Shown here one piece after another: positions 19,645-28,953 of a stretch of DNA of 64,000 nt; position 1 is the stretch's first letter; each line of letters begins with the position of its first letter. The DNA comes from an uncultured Eubacterium sp. Lineage in GTDB: Bacteria > Bacillota > Clostridia > Peptostreptococcales > Anaerovoracaceae. The translations under genes and the position numbers were made by a program. The stretch spans positions 1 to 64,000 of the forward strand of contig CAMNSS010000010.1 of NCBI GenBank assembly GCA_946555345.1, in the 5' to 3' direction. Below the pieces are notes generated by a model that was not told where the DNA came from, made no database searches, and saw only the letters and a list, made by a program, of their open reading frames with translations.

Positions 19645-19886
19645 GCTGTCTCACCTTGCCTTTCTTTTCATGGCCAAAGCGCATGGCTGACACGCATGGC
19701 CAAAACTTTCTATTGTCGATTTCACGCTTTCATCAGTTACTATAAATTATACAATTTTTGCCTGTGATATTCAATAAAAAGGAAATGAAAGATCAGGCAA
19801 TTACTGCAACCCAGCTGCCAAGCTACTGTAGGAAAGGAGCAGGCAAAACCGCCAATGCGGCCATCAATCATGCCAAACGACTGGGG

Positions 19887-20636
19887 TCAAGGTGCATTGA
19901 CCGTGGTCATCTCCGTCAGATGCTTCCAATATCTTACCGGCATGAAATTTTTCTGGCATCGTGGATTGATTCGTTCCTTTATGGATATATTTTCAAAATA
20001 TTGCTTCCAAAGGTGGCGATACGCCTGTTCATCAGGTGAATAGACCGGAATGTCTTCCATATGAAAATCCGACAAATACCACTTCGTCTGGTAAGCGATG
20101 AGCGCTTTATTCCTGCCGACGTCATGGATGATGAACGGATCGTTGCGAAACCGGTCGCAAAAATGGTGATGCAGCAATTCGACCACATCGTTATCTGGCT
20201 CAATAGCGGCGTACAACACTTGGTTTTCCATCACGGAAAACCTGACGAACTGCAACATTCTTTCCGCCTCCACATTGATTTTTTTCTCGATGGACTGGAT
20301 GTCAAAAACGATGGGATTTCCATGCAAAAGCGATACCGCAGACCCCTTCTGAAAGCCAAGAACCACATATTTTAAAATTTTGGTTTCTTTGTCAGGGTCG
20401 TTGGAAAGATATGCTTTATAAATCCGCCTCAAATCATAAGACGAGATTTTTCTCTCAATGGCTTCATATACGGTCGTCGCTTTCAGCTCATCCGTTTCTA
20501 TTTCCATGTATCCACCCAGCAGGCTTGACTGATATTCATTTTTATGAAAAATACCCGATGCTTTTTCCGTATAATAATGGTGATGAATACAGGTCAATAT
20601 CCCCTCAAATGTTCCATCATATAGATAATCTATCAT
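19887..20636 (-). CDS. Probable DNA metabolism protein, TIGR03915 family (DUF4130)
   Basis: This protein of about 249 residues starts YLYDGTFEGILTCIHHHY, the conserved N-terminus of the TIGR03915 family, which occurs next to or fused with a uracil-DNA-glycosylase-like domain and beside a radical-SAM partner. The end FENISIKERINPRCQKNFMPVRYWKHLTEM is also typical. The ATG at 20636 follows GAGGAG; the frame stays open upstream to 20855 without family similarity. The partner radical-SAM gene lies directly upstream on the same strand. A role in DNA modification or repair is assumed from this pairing only. Confidence 0.85.
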   Translation of the reverse strand: MIDYLYDGTFEGILTCIHHHYYTEKASGIFHKNEYQSSLLGGYMEIETDELKATTVYEAIERKISSYDLRRIYKAYLSNDPDKETKILKYVVLGFQKGSAVSLLHGNPIVFDIQSIEKKINVEAERMLQFVRFSVMENQVLYAAIEPDNDVVELLHHHFCDRFRNDPFIIHDVGRNKALIAYQTKWYLSDFHMEDIPVYSPDEQAYRHLWKQYFENISIKERINPRCQKNFMPVRYWKHLTEMTTVNAP

Positions 20637-20982
20637 ATCGGTTTCTCCTCGAAATGGCGGCCGGCGAGCCAATATCCTTCTGCAACATTTGCTAACAGGC
20701 GAGCAGGCGTCCGGCACCTTCATGTGAAGCTGGCTGGCAGACGAGCCTACAGCAAAACAAAAAGGAATTATGCTTTCATAAAAATAAACTTCCCCGGCGA
20801 AATTCCCCCGACTGTCTGCCGGACAGCCTCCTCCACTCGCTTTACGGCAAGACATTTACTTCATGGGAAGCGAAAACCATTCACTTGGCAAAATCCCCTG
20901 GTTACACCAAAAGAAAGCGGCAAAGCGCACTGGAAACAAAATATGCAAAGGCCAAACAATACCCTCCATCGACGATATCTCA
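20637..20982. other. Spacer inside the TIGR03916-TIGR03915 pair
   Basis: These 346 bases separate two genes that are usually close together. The minus-strand frame of the downstream gene remains open through much of it, which could be a relic of a fused or longer reading frame, but the translation is not family-like. I see no terminator or promoter. Confidence 0.4.
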
Positions 20983-22851
20983 TCAAATAATCCCTGCCTC
21001 CGACAATTTTTCCTGTCTTGCGCCCTCCTCCAATTTATTCCAGTTGTTATCAAACATTGATATCTGCAATCCATTTTCCATCTGGAGCAAGGAATGCTTA
21101 ATGCTTTCTGGTTCAAACCGCCTTGCACCGTAATAGCGTCCACAACAGGTAAGAAAATATTTTGCACGTTTTACCACAACGCCCATCTTCTTTAAATCAT
21201 CAAACCTGACCGCCGCCACTTTCCTCTGCCGTACGATGCGCTTGGCGGAAACCGCACCGATTCCAGGAATCCGCATCAACATTCCGTAGGAGGCTTTGTT
21301 GACTTCTACGGGAAATTGCTCCAGATTCCGCAATGCCCAAGTGACCTTAGGATCAAGATCCGGATCGAGGTTCGGGTTGCTCCCATTAAACAGCTCCTTC
21401 ACGGCAAATCCATAAAACCGCAACAGCCAGTCGGCCTGATAAATCCGGTGTTCCCTGGCAAGGGGCGGCGCAGCCGTAAGGGCAGGAAGAAGGGGCGACT
21501 CCACAACAGGAATGTAGGCGGAATAATATACCCGTTTCATTTTGAATGTCCTGTAAAGGTTCTCGCTGGTCGTCAAAATGCTCTGATCCGTCTCTCCGCC
21601 CGCACCGATGATCATCTGGGTGGTCTGTCCAGAGGGAGCGAAACGCTCTTTTTTTCTGTCTTTTTTCATCAGAGAGCCGCTTTGGCTGCCCTGTCCGCTG
21701 GCAATAATGCGTGATGCATCATCGAACGCTTGATCAGCGGGCGATATGCCCTTTCTGCCAATTCCTCCCTGACCGCTGGCGTATATTAAGGCATCCTCTG
21801 CCATCATGCCGCTTTGTGCAGAAAACGCCTGTGAAAGCAAGCCTGTGGCTTGAAACGATGCTGGAGGCTGGCAAAAATCCCCATTGGAAGCTGGCGCAAT
21901 ACCCTGGGCAGTTTTCTTCCCTGCATATCCGCCATTTTGGTTGCGGAAATTTTGAGCAACAGATCCGCCATTTGAATTTCGACTATTTAAGGCGGCAGGT
22001 CCGTTGCCTGAACCGGCAAATATTTTTGCGTCGTTTTTATCCGCTGATCCAGCAGATGCTTTTGCATCATTTTTTCCTGCTGAGCCAGCGAGGCTTGGCG
22101 AAGGCTTTCTTGCGTCCTGCACAGGATGTTTTCGGCTAAGATTGCCGCCAGGCGTTTCAGATGCTTTCCGCACGTCCTGCGCGGAAAGATAATTTTCCGC
22201 TGTGTTGAGCTTTTGCCCTTGAAACATCGTTCCCGGCCCGATCAAGGCGTTCCGTTCGATTAGGGAATTGGTAATCTGTCTCATCGGCGCAAAGATTTGC
22301 TTTGGTTTTTTCTGTGGCGCAAACGTGGCAAGGCTTTTGGATGTAGGCATTTCAATGTTCACGCTGAGACGGTCGGCCACCAGCCCGATTTGGTGCAGGA
22401 TTTCCGCTGAAACGCCGGGAATTATTTTCGCATGGATATAGCCCGCAAAGCCATATTGATTCCGCAGCAAAGTAAGCGCTGCCAAAATCCGCTCAGCGGT
22501 ATAATCAGGGGACACCTCCACCGCTGAGCTTAAAAAAAGCCCTTCGATATAATTCCTTCTGTAAAATTCAATGGTAAGCCGCGCCAGCTCTTCCGGTTCA
22601 AAGGACGCCCGCGGAAAATCATTGCTCCGCCTGTTAACGCAATACGCACAATCATATACGCATTTATTGGTAAACAAAATTTTCAATAATGAGATGCACC
22701 TGCCGTCGGCGCCCCACGAATGACAGATCCCCGAAGCATACACATTGCCGAGTTTGCCGTCATTCTCCCTGCCAACGCCGCTGCTGGAACAAGATACGTC
22801 GTATTTCGCACTATCGGCTAAAATTTTTAACTTTTCCATCATTGCTTCCAT
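20983..22851 (-). CDS. Radical SAM DNA modification/repair-linked protein (TIGR03916) with large insert
   Basis: The protein of about 622 residues has the radical-SAM cluster motif CVYDCAYC (CX3CX2C) near residue 55, preceded by the family start ADSAKYDVSCSSSGV and GICHSWGADGRCISLLKILFTN. LSVNIEMPT, FAPQKKPKQIFAPM and FAPSGQTTQMIIGAGGETD follow, and the C-terminus ends in a helix-hairpin-helix LMRIPGIGAVSAKRIVRQR, a DNA-binding element. Between MFQGQKLN and the FAPSGQTTQ block lies an insert of about 180 residues rich in Gly, Ser, Asn, Ala and Gln that relatives of about 420-440 residues lack. I took the ATG at 22851; AAAGGAG is 13 bases upstream, and an ATG at 22839 is also possible. It works with TIGR03915. 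Confidence 0.85.
   Translation of the reverse strand: MEAMMEKLKILADSAKYDVSCSSSGVGRENDGKLGNVYASGICHSWGADGRCISLLKILFTNKCVYDCAYCVNRRSNDFPRASFEPEELARLTIEFYRRNYIEGLFLSSAVEVSPDYTAERILAALTLLRNQYGFAGYIHAKIIPGVSAEILHQIGLVADRLSVNIEMPTSKSLATFAPQKKPKQIFAPMRQITNSLIERNALIGPGTMFQGQKLNTAENYLSAQDVRKASETPGGNLSRKHPVQDARKPSPSLAGSAGKNDAKASAGSADKNDAKIFAGSGNGPAALNSRNSNGGSVAQNFRNQNGGYAGKKTAQGIAPASNGDFCQPPASFQATGLLSQAFSAQSGMMAEDALIYASGQGGIGRKGISPADQAFDDASRIIASGQGSQSGSLMKKDRKKERFAPSGQTTQMIIGAGGETDQSILTTSENLYRTFKMKRVYYSAYIPVVESPLLPALTAAPPLAREHRIYQADWLLRFYGFAVKELFNGSNPNLDPDLDPKVTWALRNLEQFPVEVNKASYGMLMRIPGIGAVSAKRIVRQRKVAAVRFDDLKKMGVVVKRAKYFLTCCGRYYGARRFEPESIKHSLLQMENGLQISMFDNNWNKLEEGARQEKLSEAGII
21651..22202 (-). repeat. 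Low-complexity in-frame insert in the radical SAM gene
   Basis: About 184 codons of Gly/Ser/Asn/Gln/Ala-rich sequence with internal echoes (AGSAGKNDAKA, AGSADKNDAKI; NSRNSNGG, NFRNQNGG; YASGQGG, IASGQGS). It splits two conserved blocks of the enzyme without breaking the frame. Confidence 0.75.
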
Positions 22852-23485
22852 TCTTTCGCACCTGCTCCTTTCTCCATTTCGCATCCTTGTACCGAGTTTG
22901 TCCCCTCTCGTATTAGCGGCATTATTGCTTGCTCATGAACCTTGATGCGGAATCGTCCCCATGAAACTTGGCTCTGTCCCCTGTGCATAAGCCTTGGCTT
23001 GCTTTTGCCTCGGCTCTGGGCATACTCCCGCCCTGACCTTTTCCCCTGGCTTTGTTTTTCATTCTCTTACGGCGGGTAAATGAGCTAGTTTCGGAGTTGC
23101 CATCGATTTGATTTTATTTTACCACATTGCAAACGTTTGTTCAAGAACTAATGTTTGGCATTATTTTTTTACGATTGAAAAAAGAGTGCAATAAGAAACC
23201 TGCCAAAGCCACATATAAGGCAAACGATACATTTTACAAAACGCTTCTTAAAACATTAAAATGAAGCATCGTTTTTCCAATGCTTCATTCACCCACTTCA
23301 CATCAATCAAAAACTTTCCAGCAACCCGCTTTGGTTGAGTCAATTCATCCAATATCGTTCACTTTTGCCATACCGAAAAAACAGCGTTACAGCCATCAAT
23401 CAAGCCATAACCCTGCTTTTTAACGAAAACAATGCCGCCCCCTCAAAATCAATTGGTACAACCCGCCTCTTTCAAATCAGTTCAT
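22852..23485. other. Gap between antitoxin-like and radical SAM genes
   Basis: I see no gene here. A perfect 10-base hairpin AATGAAGCAT/ATGCTTCATT at 23260-23289 is followed, on the minus strand, by TTAATGTTTT and may terminate the antitoxin-like gene. The rest is featureless to my eye. Confidence 0.45.
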
Positions 23486-23713
23486 CTAACTCGCCTTCGC
23501 ATAGTCTATAATCGAAATATCCTGCAACAAATTCTTCGATGCCTCTATCATTTTTTCTAATCTCCAGGCAACATCTGCGGTATATGTCACCTCGTCACAT
23601 TCCGCACATTTGAAACACGGAACATTTCTTATAATAACGAGGCAATCCCCCAAATCTGTCACGCTTGTAGTGAATCCCTTTTCTACTGCTATCCCACATT
23701 TTAAGCACATCAT
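23486..23713 (-). CDS. MqsA/YgiT-type zinc-finger antitoxin-like protein (orphan)
   Basis: This 75-residue protein has two CxxC pairs, MMCLKCG at the start and CFKCAEC near residue 34, and then TYTADVAWRLEKMIE, the pattern of YgiT-type zinc fingers that form the N-terminal domain of MqsA antitoxins. The usual helix-turn-helix is absent; the protein ends shortly after the linker helix, as in the short YgiT forms paired with DUF4258 toxins. An AAGGGAG site precedes tandem ATG codons at 23713 and 23710. No toxin gene adjoins it on either side, so it looks orphaned. Confidence 0.72.
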   Translation of the reverse strand: MMCLKCGIAVEKGFTTSVTDLGDCLVIIRNVPCFKCAECDEVTYTADVAWRLEKMIEASKNLLQDISIIDYAKAS

Positions 23714-23900
23714 ATCTTACCGCTCCCTTCAATATATCATACATCTTTAGCAGAAATCATTTCAAAAATCGTTCAATGCGATGATTAGCAGAAAAGCGCT
23801 AAAGCGCCATCTCCCAGCACTCCCCACACCGCCACAGGAAGAGAATACAAAAACGCAGTGCACCGCCGCTTCTCCCTAAAACATCCACTCCCAAGCACAC

Positions 23901-23933
23901 AAAAAAGAAAGCGGCAGATAGCCAGCTTTCTCT
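23901..23933 (-). terminator. Terminator downstream of the GntR gene
   Basis: On the minus strand AGAAAGC-T-GGC pairs with GCC-GCTTTCT around a TATCT loop and is followed by TTTTTTG. It ends the aconitase-dehydrogenase-GntR unit about 65 bases after the regulator's stop. Confidence 0.75.
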
Positions 23934-23996
23934 TCATTCATCAAATGCTGCGCACCACTCCCTGCACCGCTGAAAAAACGCCACATTCCCTCTTCA

Positions 23997-24662
23997 TCAC
24001 TCCCCGCACCGCCGCTCCTTTGCACGATTAATGTGAATCTCCATCGCCAGCGCACCGCCCTTTACATCCTTATCCATAAATGCCTTAAAAATCGCGCGGT
24101 GTTCTTCCAGCACGGTCGCCAAATAATTATCGTCGTAGATCGATTCCATCCCCTTATACTTCAAAAACCCCTGATAAGAAGACAACAACTTATGAAGCAT
24201 CCTGTTGTGCGCCGCCCCGTAAATCACCTGATGGAATTTGCTGTTGATCGTCAGCATCTTGTCGATGTCGTTGCGCAGCGTATAGAACTCCATAAATTCA
24301 AACGTTTCCTCGAGGCGGTCCATTTCCTCCTCGGTAATGCGCTCGATGGCCCATTTCACCGCCTGGATCTCGTAAATCTTGCGGAGTTCAAACATATCCT
24401 CATAATCCTGCTCCGTCATGCCGACCACGAAAGCCCCGCGATTTAAGACATTTTCCACCAGCCCGTCCGTTTCCAGCTGCCGCAAAGCCTCCCGCACCGG
24501 GGTCCTGCTAACGCCGTAGGTTTTGCAAAGCTCCTGTTCCGTCAGCTTCTGCCCCGGTTTTAGCTTTCCCGTCAAAATATCCTTCTGCACCTTTCCGAGA
24601 AGGCTCGTGGAAAGCGGCGCATTGTTGAGTTCCATCCCATCGGCAAACTTCTGTATTACCAT
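23997..24662 (-). CDS. GntR family transcriptional regulator (FCD domain)
   Basis: This 221-residue DNA-binding regulator belongs to the FadR/FCD subgroup. The winged helix covers residues about 15-75 with LKPGQKLTEQELCKTYGVSRTPVREALRQLE, the textbook GntR recognition region. The all-helical FCD ligand domain follows, with metal-binding candidates in NSKFHQVIYGAAHN near residue 145 and EEHRAIFKAFMDKD near 190. It begins 12 bases after the isocitrate dehydrogenase gene, so it is part of that operon and probably senses a TCA intermediate. The ligand is not shown by sequence. Confidence 0.93.
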   Translation of the reverse strand: MVIQKFADGMELNNAPLSTSLLGKVQKDILTGKLKPGQKLTEQELCKTYGVSRTPVREALRQLETDGLVENVLNRGAFVVGMTEQDYEDMFELRKIYEIQAVKWAIERITEEEMDRLEETFEFMEFYTLRNDIDKMLTINSKFHQVIYGAAHNRMLHKLLSSYQGFLKYKGMESIYDDNYLATVLEEHRAIFKAFMDKDVKGGALAMEIHINRAKERRCGE

Positions 24663-24674
24663 TTTCGGTTCACC

Positions 24675-25805
24675 TTACGAAAGCCTTTCCAAAACGAACG
24701 CAGTAAAATCCGTAGCCGTGTTGCCCGTGCCGTCGCCCGGAAGGCTAAGTGCCTCCTGAGCCGCATCCAGCGCTTTTTCCAAAATAGCTGCCTTTTGCAC
24801 AAAACCGATATGCTTCAACATCATCACCGCCGCCCTGTTTATGCTGGCCGGGTTGGCATATTCGCCGATTCCATCCTCCATCATCCGTGGTGCAGAACCG
24901 TGAATCGCTTCAAACATCGCATACCGCCCGCCGATATTGGCGCTCCCGGCCGTCCCGACGCCGCCTTGCAGCTGTGCCGCCTCGTCCGTGATGATATCGC
25001 CGTAAAGATTTGGCAGGATCACGACATTGAACTGGCTATTGATCTGGTCGTTCACCAAATTGGCCGCCATGATGTCCACATACCAGTCGTCCACCTTGAT
25101 ACCCGGATAATCTTTGGCAACCTCCTGGCAAAGGCTGAGGAATTTTCCGTCCGTTTTTTTCATGATGTTCGCCTTAGTGACGATGGAAACATTCTTGTTG
25201 CCGTTGTTTTTCGCATATTCAAACGCCGCCCGCGCGAGCCGCTTCGTCCCGATCGTGGTCGTCACCTTGAAATCGATGGAAATATCTTCGTTGATATCGA
25301 CGCCCCTGCTGCCCAGCGCGTATTCGCCTTCGGTGTTTTCCCGGTAAAAAATCCAGTCGATGTTTTTTTCTGGAATCACTACGGGCCTTACGTTTGCAAA
25401 GAGATCAAGTTCCCTTCGGAGCGTAACGTTGGCGCTTTCGATGTTCGGCAGGTTGTCGCCTTTGCCCGGCGTGGTCGTCGGTCCTTTGAGCAGCAAATCG
25501 CACTCCTTGATTGCCGCCAGGACGTCTTGCGGGACGGTTTCCATCTTGGCAATGCGGTTTTCAAGCGTGAGGCCGTCAATCGTCCGAAGCTCGATTTTTC
25601 CCGATGCGATTTCGTCCGCCAAAAGCTTTTCTAAGATCTTGCGGCAGGAATCCATGATGATCGGGCCGATGCCGTCGCCGTCGATCGTGCCGATAATGAT
25701 TTTTTCTTTTTTGGAAAAATCAGTCATTTCGGAGGACGCCAAAAGCCGCTCCACCCTGGCCAACTGATCCTTTACGATTTGTTCAAAATGTTCTGTATAT
25801 GTCAT
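24675..25805 (-). CDS. NAD-type isocitrate/isopropylmalate dehydrogenase family, likely isocitrate dehydrogenase
   Basis: This 376-residue enzyme of the beta-decarboxylating dehydrogenase family most likely oxidises isocitrate to 2-oxoglutarate. It shows GTIDGDGIGPIIMDS near residue 40, the substrate loop FYRENTEGEYALGSRG near 155, TKANIMKKTDGKF, the metal Asp pair in PNLYGDIITDEAAQLQGG, and the nucleotide loop EAIHGSAPRMMEDGIGEYANPAS. About 35 residues precede the first strand, an N-terminal extension not needed for the fold. Isocitrate rather than isopropylmalate is favoured because aconitase lies upstream on the same strand and no leu gene is present. An AAGGAGA site fixes the start. Confidence 0.85.
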   Translation of the reverse strand: MTYTEHFEQIVKDQLARVERLLASSEMTDFSKKEKIIIGTIDGDGIGPIIMDSCRKILEKLLADEIASGKIELRTIDGLTLENRIAKMETVPQDVLAAIKECDLLLKGPTTTPGKGDNLPNIESANVTLRRELDLFANVRPVVIPEKNIDWIFYRENTEGEYALGSRGVDINEDISIDFKVTTTIGTKRLARAAFEYAKNNGNKNVSIVTKANIMKKTDGKFLSLCQEVAKDYPGIKVDDWYVDIMAANLVNDQINSQFNVVILPNLYGDIITDEAAQLQGGVGTAGSANIGGRYAMFEAIHGSAPRMMEDGIGEYANPASINRAAVMMLKHIGFVQKAAILEKALDAAQEALSLPGDGTGNTATDFTAFVLERLS

Positions 25806-26196
25806 GTTCTATCTCCTTGGATTTTATCGTACAAACGCGCTGCGGCTCGAATGCCCCAGCGCTCTGTTTTGTTTGTTTTTGTGTTCGGGGGTTATATTTG
25901 GTTTTCATTTTTGGGGAGTGACAACAGCGAACTGCTCCCCAACGAACCGTCGCCTCCGTGCATACAAAGTGCAATCTGCTGATACGTCCAGCCGTCACAC
26001 TTAGGCGAGCGGTTTGCGTATTATGAATGCGGACTCTGCACACTGCTTTCCGACAAGCAAACTCCCCGCTGCATATACGGACGCAGCCCACGCACTTATG
26101 CGGCTCGTCAGCAATGCCCGCAATCTATGCATACGGCAGGCTGCTTTGTACACCAGTAATCTGCGCACATACGGCGAATCGCCTCGTCAAAACCCG
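25806..26196. other. Gap between aconitase and isocitrate dehydrogenase genes
   Basis: These 391 bases carry open frames on both strands that lack ribosome sites and have arginine- and cysteine-rich, non-protein-like translations. I see no clear terminator, so read-through from the aconitase gene is possible. Confidence 0.4.
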
Positions 26197-28116
26197 CTAG
26201 CCCTTAATTGCGTTAATCTTTCCACCCTTTAAAATCATATCCTTTTCCTGTTCCGAAAGGTTCGCCCTCGTTCGATAAGATGCGCCGCGCGTCACATTCA
26301 TGACCTCTATAATGTCTCCCGTTACCTGCTGCGGCGCATTTTCGATCGCCAGCTCATCGCCCAGCTTAAAAGCATCATAATCGGCAGGGTTTTCAAATAC
26401 GAGCGGCAAAATCCCGCTGTTGATCAAGTTTGAACGGTGTATCCTGGCAAACGATTTTGCCACCACGAACTTAACGCCCAGATAGAGCGGCGCAAGCGCA
26501 GCGTGCTCGCGGCTGCTTCCCTGCCCATAATTTTCACCGCCGATGATCGCACATTCGCCCGCCTCTTTGCATCTCGTTGAAAACTCTGCGTCGATTTTCT
26601 CAAAGCAGTAATTGGAAAGGTGCGGAATGTTCGAGCGGTAAGGCAAAAGCCTCGAATCGGACGGCATGATATCATCCGTCGTGATGTTGTCGCCCGCATG
26701 GAGAACCACCTTGGCCTCCAGGTTTTCCGGCAGGCTCGTGTTGCGCGGGAACGGCTTGATGTTCGGTCCCATGGCAACCTCCGTATTCGTCTTATCGTGA
26801 CCCTGCGGATATACCACGAAATTGTCATTTGGCGTAAAGTCTGCCGCCGCAACCTCTGGCAGCATCTCCCCAGAGACCATGCCATCGGTCAGCACGCCTT
26901 TTACAGCTGAAATCGCTGCGGTTTCAGGGCTTACCAGATATACATTGGCATCCAGCGTCCCGCTTCTTCCTTTGAAATTTCGATTAAACGTCCGAAGCGA
27001 TACTGCGCCCGACTTCGGCGACTGCCCCATGCCGATGCAAGGACCGCAAGCGTTTTCAATCACCCTTGCGCCGGCATTGATGATATCCGTCAGCGCGCCG
27101 TTTTCAGCCATCTTTGCCATAATTTTGCTAGAACCCGGTGAAATCACAAGGCTGACGTCCGGGTGAACCTTCCTGCCTTTGAGGATGGCGGCCACTTTCA
27201 TCAAATCCGTATAAGACGAATTGGTGCAACTTCCGATCGCCACCTGGTCCACCTTAATTTCCCCGATATGCTTAACGCTGTCAACATTGTCAGGGCTGTG
27301 CGGCATAGCGGCCAGCGGGGTCAGTTCATTCAGGTCAACGGAAAGCTCTTCATCATAAGCCGCGTCCGCATCCGCCGCCATTGGGGTGTAGTCGCCTTCC
27401 CTGCCCTGCGATTTCAAATAGGCCAGCGTATTTTCATCGCTTGGGAAAATCGACGTGGTCGCACCCAGCTCAGCACCCATATTGGTAATCGTCGCCCGAT
27501 CCGTCACGGAAAGGTTCTTGACCCCGTCGCCCGTGTATTCGATGATTTTGCCAACGCCGCCTTTTACCGTAAGCTGTTTCAGCACATAAAGGATAACGTC
27601 CTTGGCGGAAACCCAATCTTTTAATGCGCCCGTCAGTTCCACCTTGACCACTTTCGGCGCAGTAAGGCTGTATGTCCCTTTCGCCATTGCCACCGCAACG
27701 TCAAGACCGCCCGCACCAATTGCAATCATGCCCAGGCCGCCGCCCGTCGGCGTATGGCTGTCCGAACCGATCAGGGTTTTGCCCGGTTTTCCGTAATTTT
27801 CCAGATGAAGCTGGTGGCAGATCCCGTTTCCTGGCTTGGAAAAAAGCACGCCATGCCTCTGCGCCACGCTCTTGATAAATTCGTGGTCGTCTGCGTTTTC
27901 AAACCCGGTCTGCAAGGTATTATGATCGATGTAAGCCACGGAAAGCTCTGTTTGAACGCTGTTCACTTCCATCGCTTCCAGCTGCAAATACACCATTGTC
28001 CCGGTGGAATCCTGGGTAAGCGTCTGATCTATCTTAATGGTAATTTCTTCACCCGGCGATAACGTTCCCGCTACCAGGTGCTGTTCTAAAATCTTATAAG
28101 CAAGTGTTTTTCCCAT
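26197..28116 (-). CDS. Aconitate hydratase
   Basis: This 639-residue cytosolic enzyme isomerises citrate to isocitrate. It has the [4Fe-4S] ligands in VAIGSCTNSSYTDLMK near residue 300 and NACGPCIGMGQSPKSG near 365, the substrate loops SDSHTPTGGGLGMIAIGAGG near 117 and GGENYGQGSSREHAALAPLYLG near 545. Length fits the short putative-aconitase group of Clostridia. An AGGAGGT site fixes the start. With the downstream dehydrogenase it gives the oxidative half-branch to 2-oxoglutarate for glutamate synthesis; citrate synthase is not in the window. Confidence 0.94.
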   Translation of the reverse strand: MGKTLAYKILEQHLVAGTLSPGEEITIKIDQTLTQDSTGTMVYLQLEAMEVNSVQTELSVAYIDHNTLQTGFENADDHEFIKSVAQRHGVLFSKPGNGICHQLHLENYGKPGKTLIGSDSHTPTGGGLGMIAIGAGGLDVAVAMAKGTYSLTAPKVVKVELTGALKDWVSAKDVILYVLKQLTVKGGVGKIIEYTGDGVKNLSVTDRATITNMGAELGATTSIFPSDENTLAYLKSQGREGDYTPMAADADAAYDEELSVDLNELTPLAAMPHSPDNVDSVKHIGEIKVDQVAIGSCTNSSYTDLMKVAAILKGRKVHPDVSLVISPGSSKIMAKMAENGALTDIINAGARVIENACGPCIGMGQSPKSGAVSLRTFNRNFKGRSGTLDANVYLVSPETAAISAVKGVLTDGMVSGEMLPEVAAADFTPNDNFVVYPQGHDKTNTEVAMGPNIKPFPRNTSLPENLEAKVVLHAGDNITTDDIMPSDSRLLPYRSNIPHLSNYCFEKIDAEFSTRCKEAGECAIIGGENYGQGSSREHAALAPLYLGVKFVVAKSFARIHRSNLINSGILPLVFENPADYDAFKLGDELAIENAPQQVTGDIIEVMNVTRGASYRTRANLSEQEKDMILKGGKINAIKG

Positions 28117-28179
28117 TCTGTTATGTACCTCCTGTGGTCTTCGTCATATCCTTTTGTTCTGGTTTATAAACTAATCCGA

Positions 28180-28208
28180 TCTATAAATCGTTCCAGTTCA
28201 CCAATCAA
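28180..28208 (-). promoter_or_regulatory. Possible promoter of the aconitase operon
   Basis: On the minus strand TTGATT at 28203-28208 and TATAGA at 28180-28185 are spaced by 17 bases, about 64 bases before the aconitase start. The -10 box is a weak match. Confidence 0.4.
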
Positions 28209-28461
28209 GCCAATCCGTAGCCTGTTCTATCTGACCGGGCCGGGGCAGAAACTGGATCGGTTCATCAATTAGCATTTGCTGTATCGCATCAATTCTGTAT
28301 ACAATTATACAATTTATGTTGTGCAGGGTCAAGGGGTTTCGCAGGGATTTGGCAGATAAGGCTGAATGGACGGGGCAGAAGCAGAAGCTGATCCTTAGAT
28401 AAACAGGACATGGTTCGACAAATGGCTATTGCTTGCACCCTTTGTACGGTTGCTATAGAAA

Positions 28462-28708
28462 TTTCACCGTTTAAGCATCCATGCTCTCTCGAAACGGTGA
28501 AGCCCGCATAGCACACCACATCCCCTTATGCGAAACAAGGACCGCACTCCCTTTCTTTCACCGTTTCGACCCCCAAATCCTTCTAAAACGGTGAAACAAT
28601 AAGAAATACGGAATCAAATTGCCAAATAAACCTGCTCACCCTAATTCTTTCCTCGGGCTGTTTCATCGGTTAAGCATCCATGCCCGCTCGAAACGGTGAA
28701 GCCCGCAC
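28462..28708. repeat. Three spaced copies of a TTTCACCGTTT/AAACGGTGAAA hairpin element
   Basis: Copy 1 at 28462-28501 and copy 2 at 28556-28596 each have a perfect 10-11 base stem (TTTCACCGTTT / AAACGGTGAAA) around an 18-19 base loop. Copy 3 at 28660-28708 repeats copy 1 (loop AAGCATCCATGC, right arm CTCGAAACGGTGAAGCCCGC) with a mutated left arm. Starts are 94-104 bases apart. The surrounding 28117-28788 region holds no gene that I can see. Confidence 0.8.
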
Positions 28709-28953
28709 AATAAAAACCTAAGCCGTTTGCCTAGCCGGACGTTTTCTGTTATACTGCTATCAAGCCAGGGGGCGATTAATAAAAATATATGCAAAACGAA
28801 ACCTTAGATTTCCCTGCACATAAGCTGCCTGCTTTGGGCAGCGCGGCAGAAGCTTCTTTGCACACAAAGCAAACCTGTATCAAAACATATTTTCTGTATC
28901 AACAGCGCCCCCGCCGATTTAAAAATTTGGGGATTGGAGGATCATGGAAACAG

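Noticed and set aside
20637-20855. N-terminal extension of the TIGR03915 gene
   Set aside because: The frame is open, but the family start YLYDGTFEG with GAGGAG upstream is at 20636 and the extension is not family-like.
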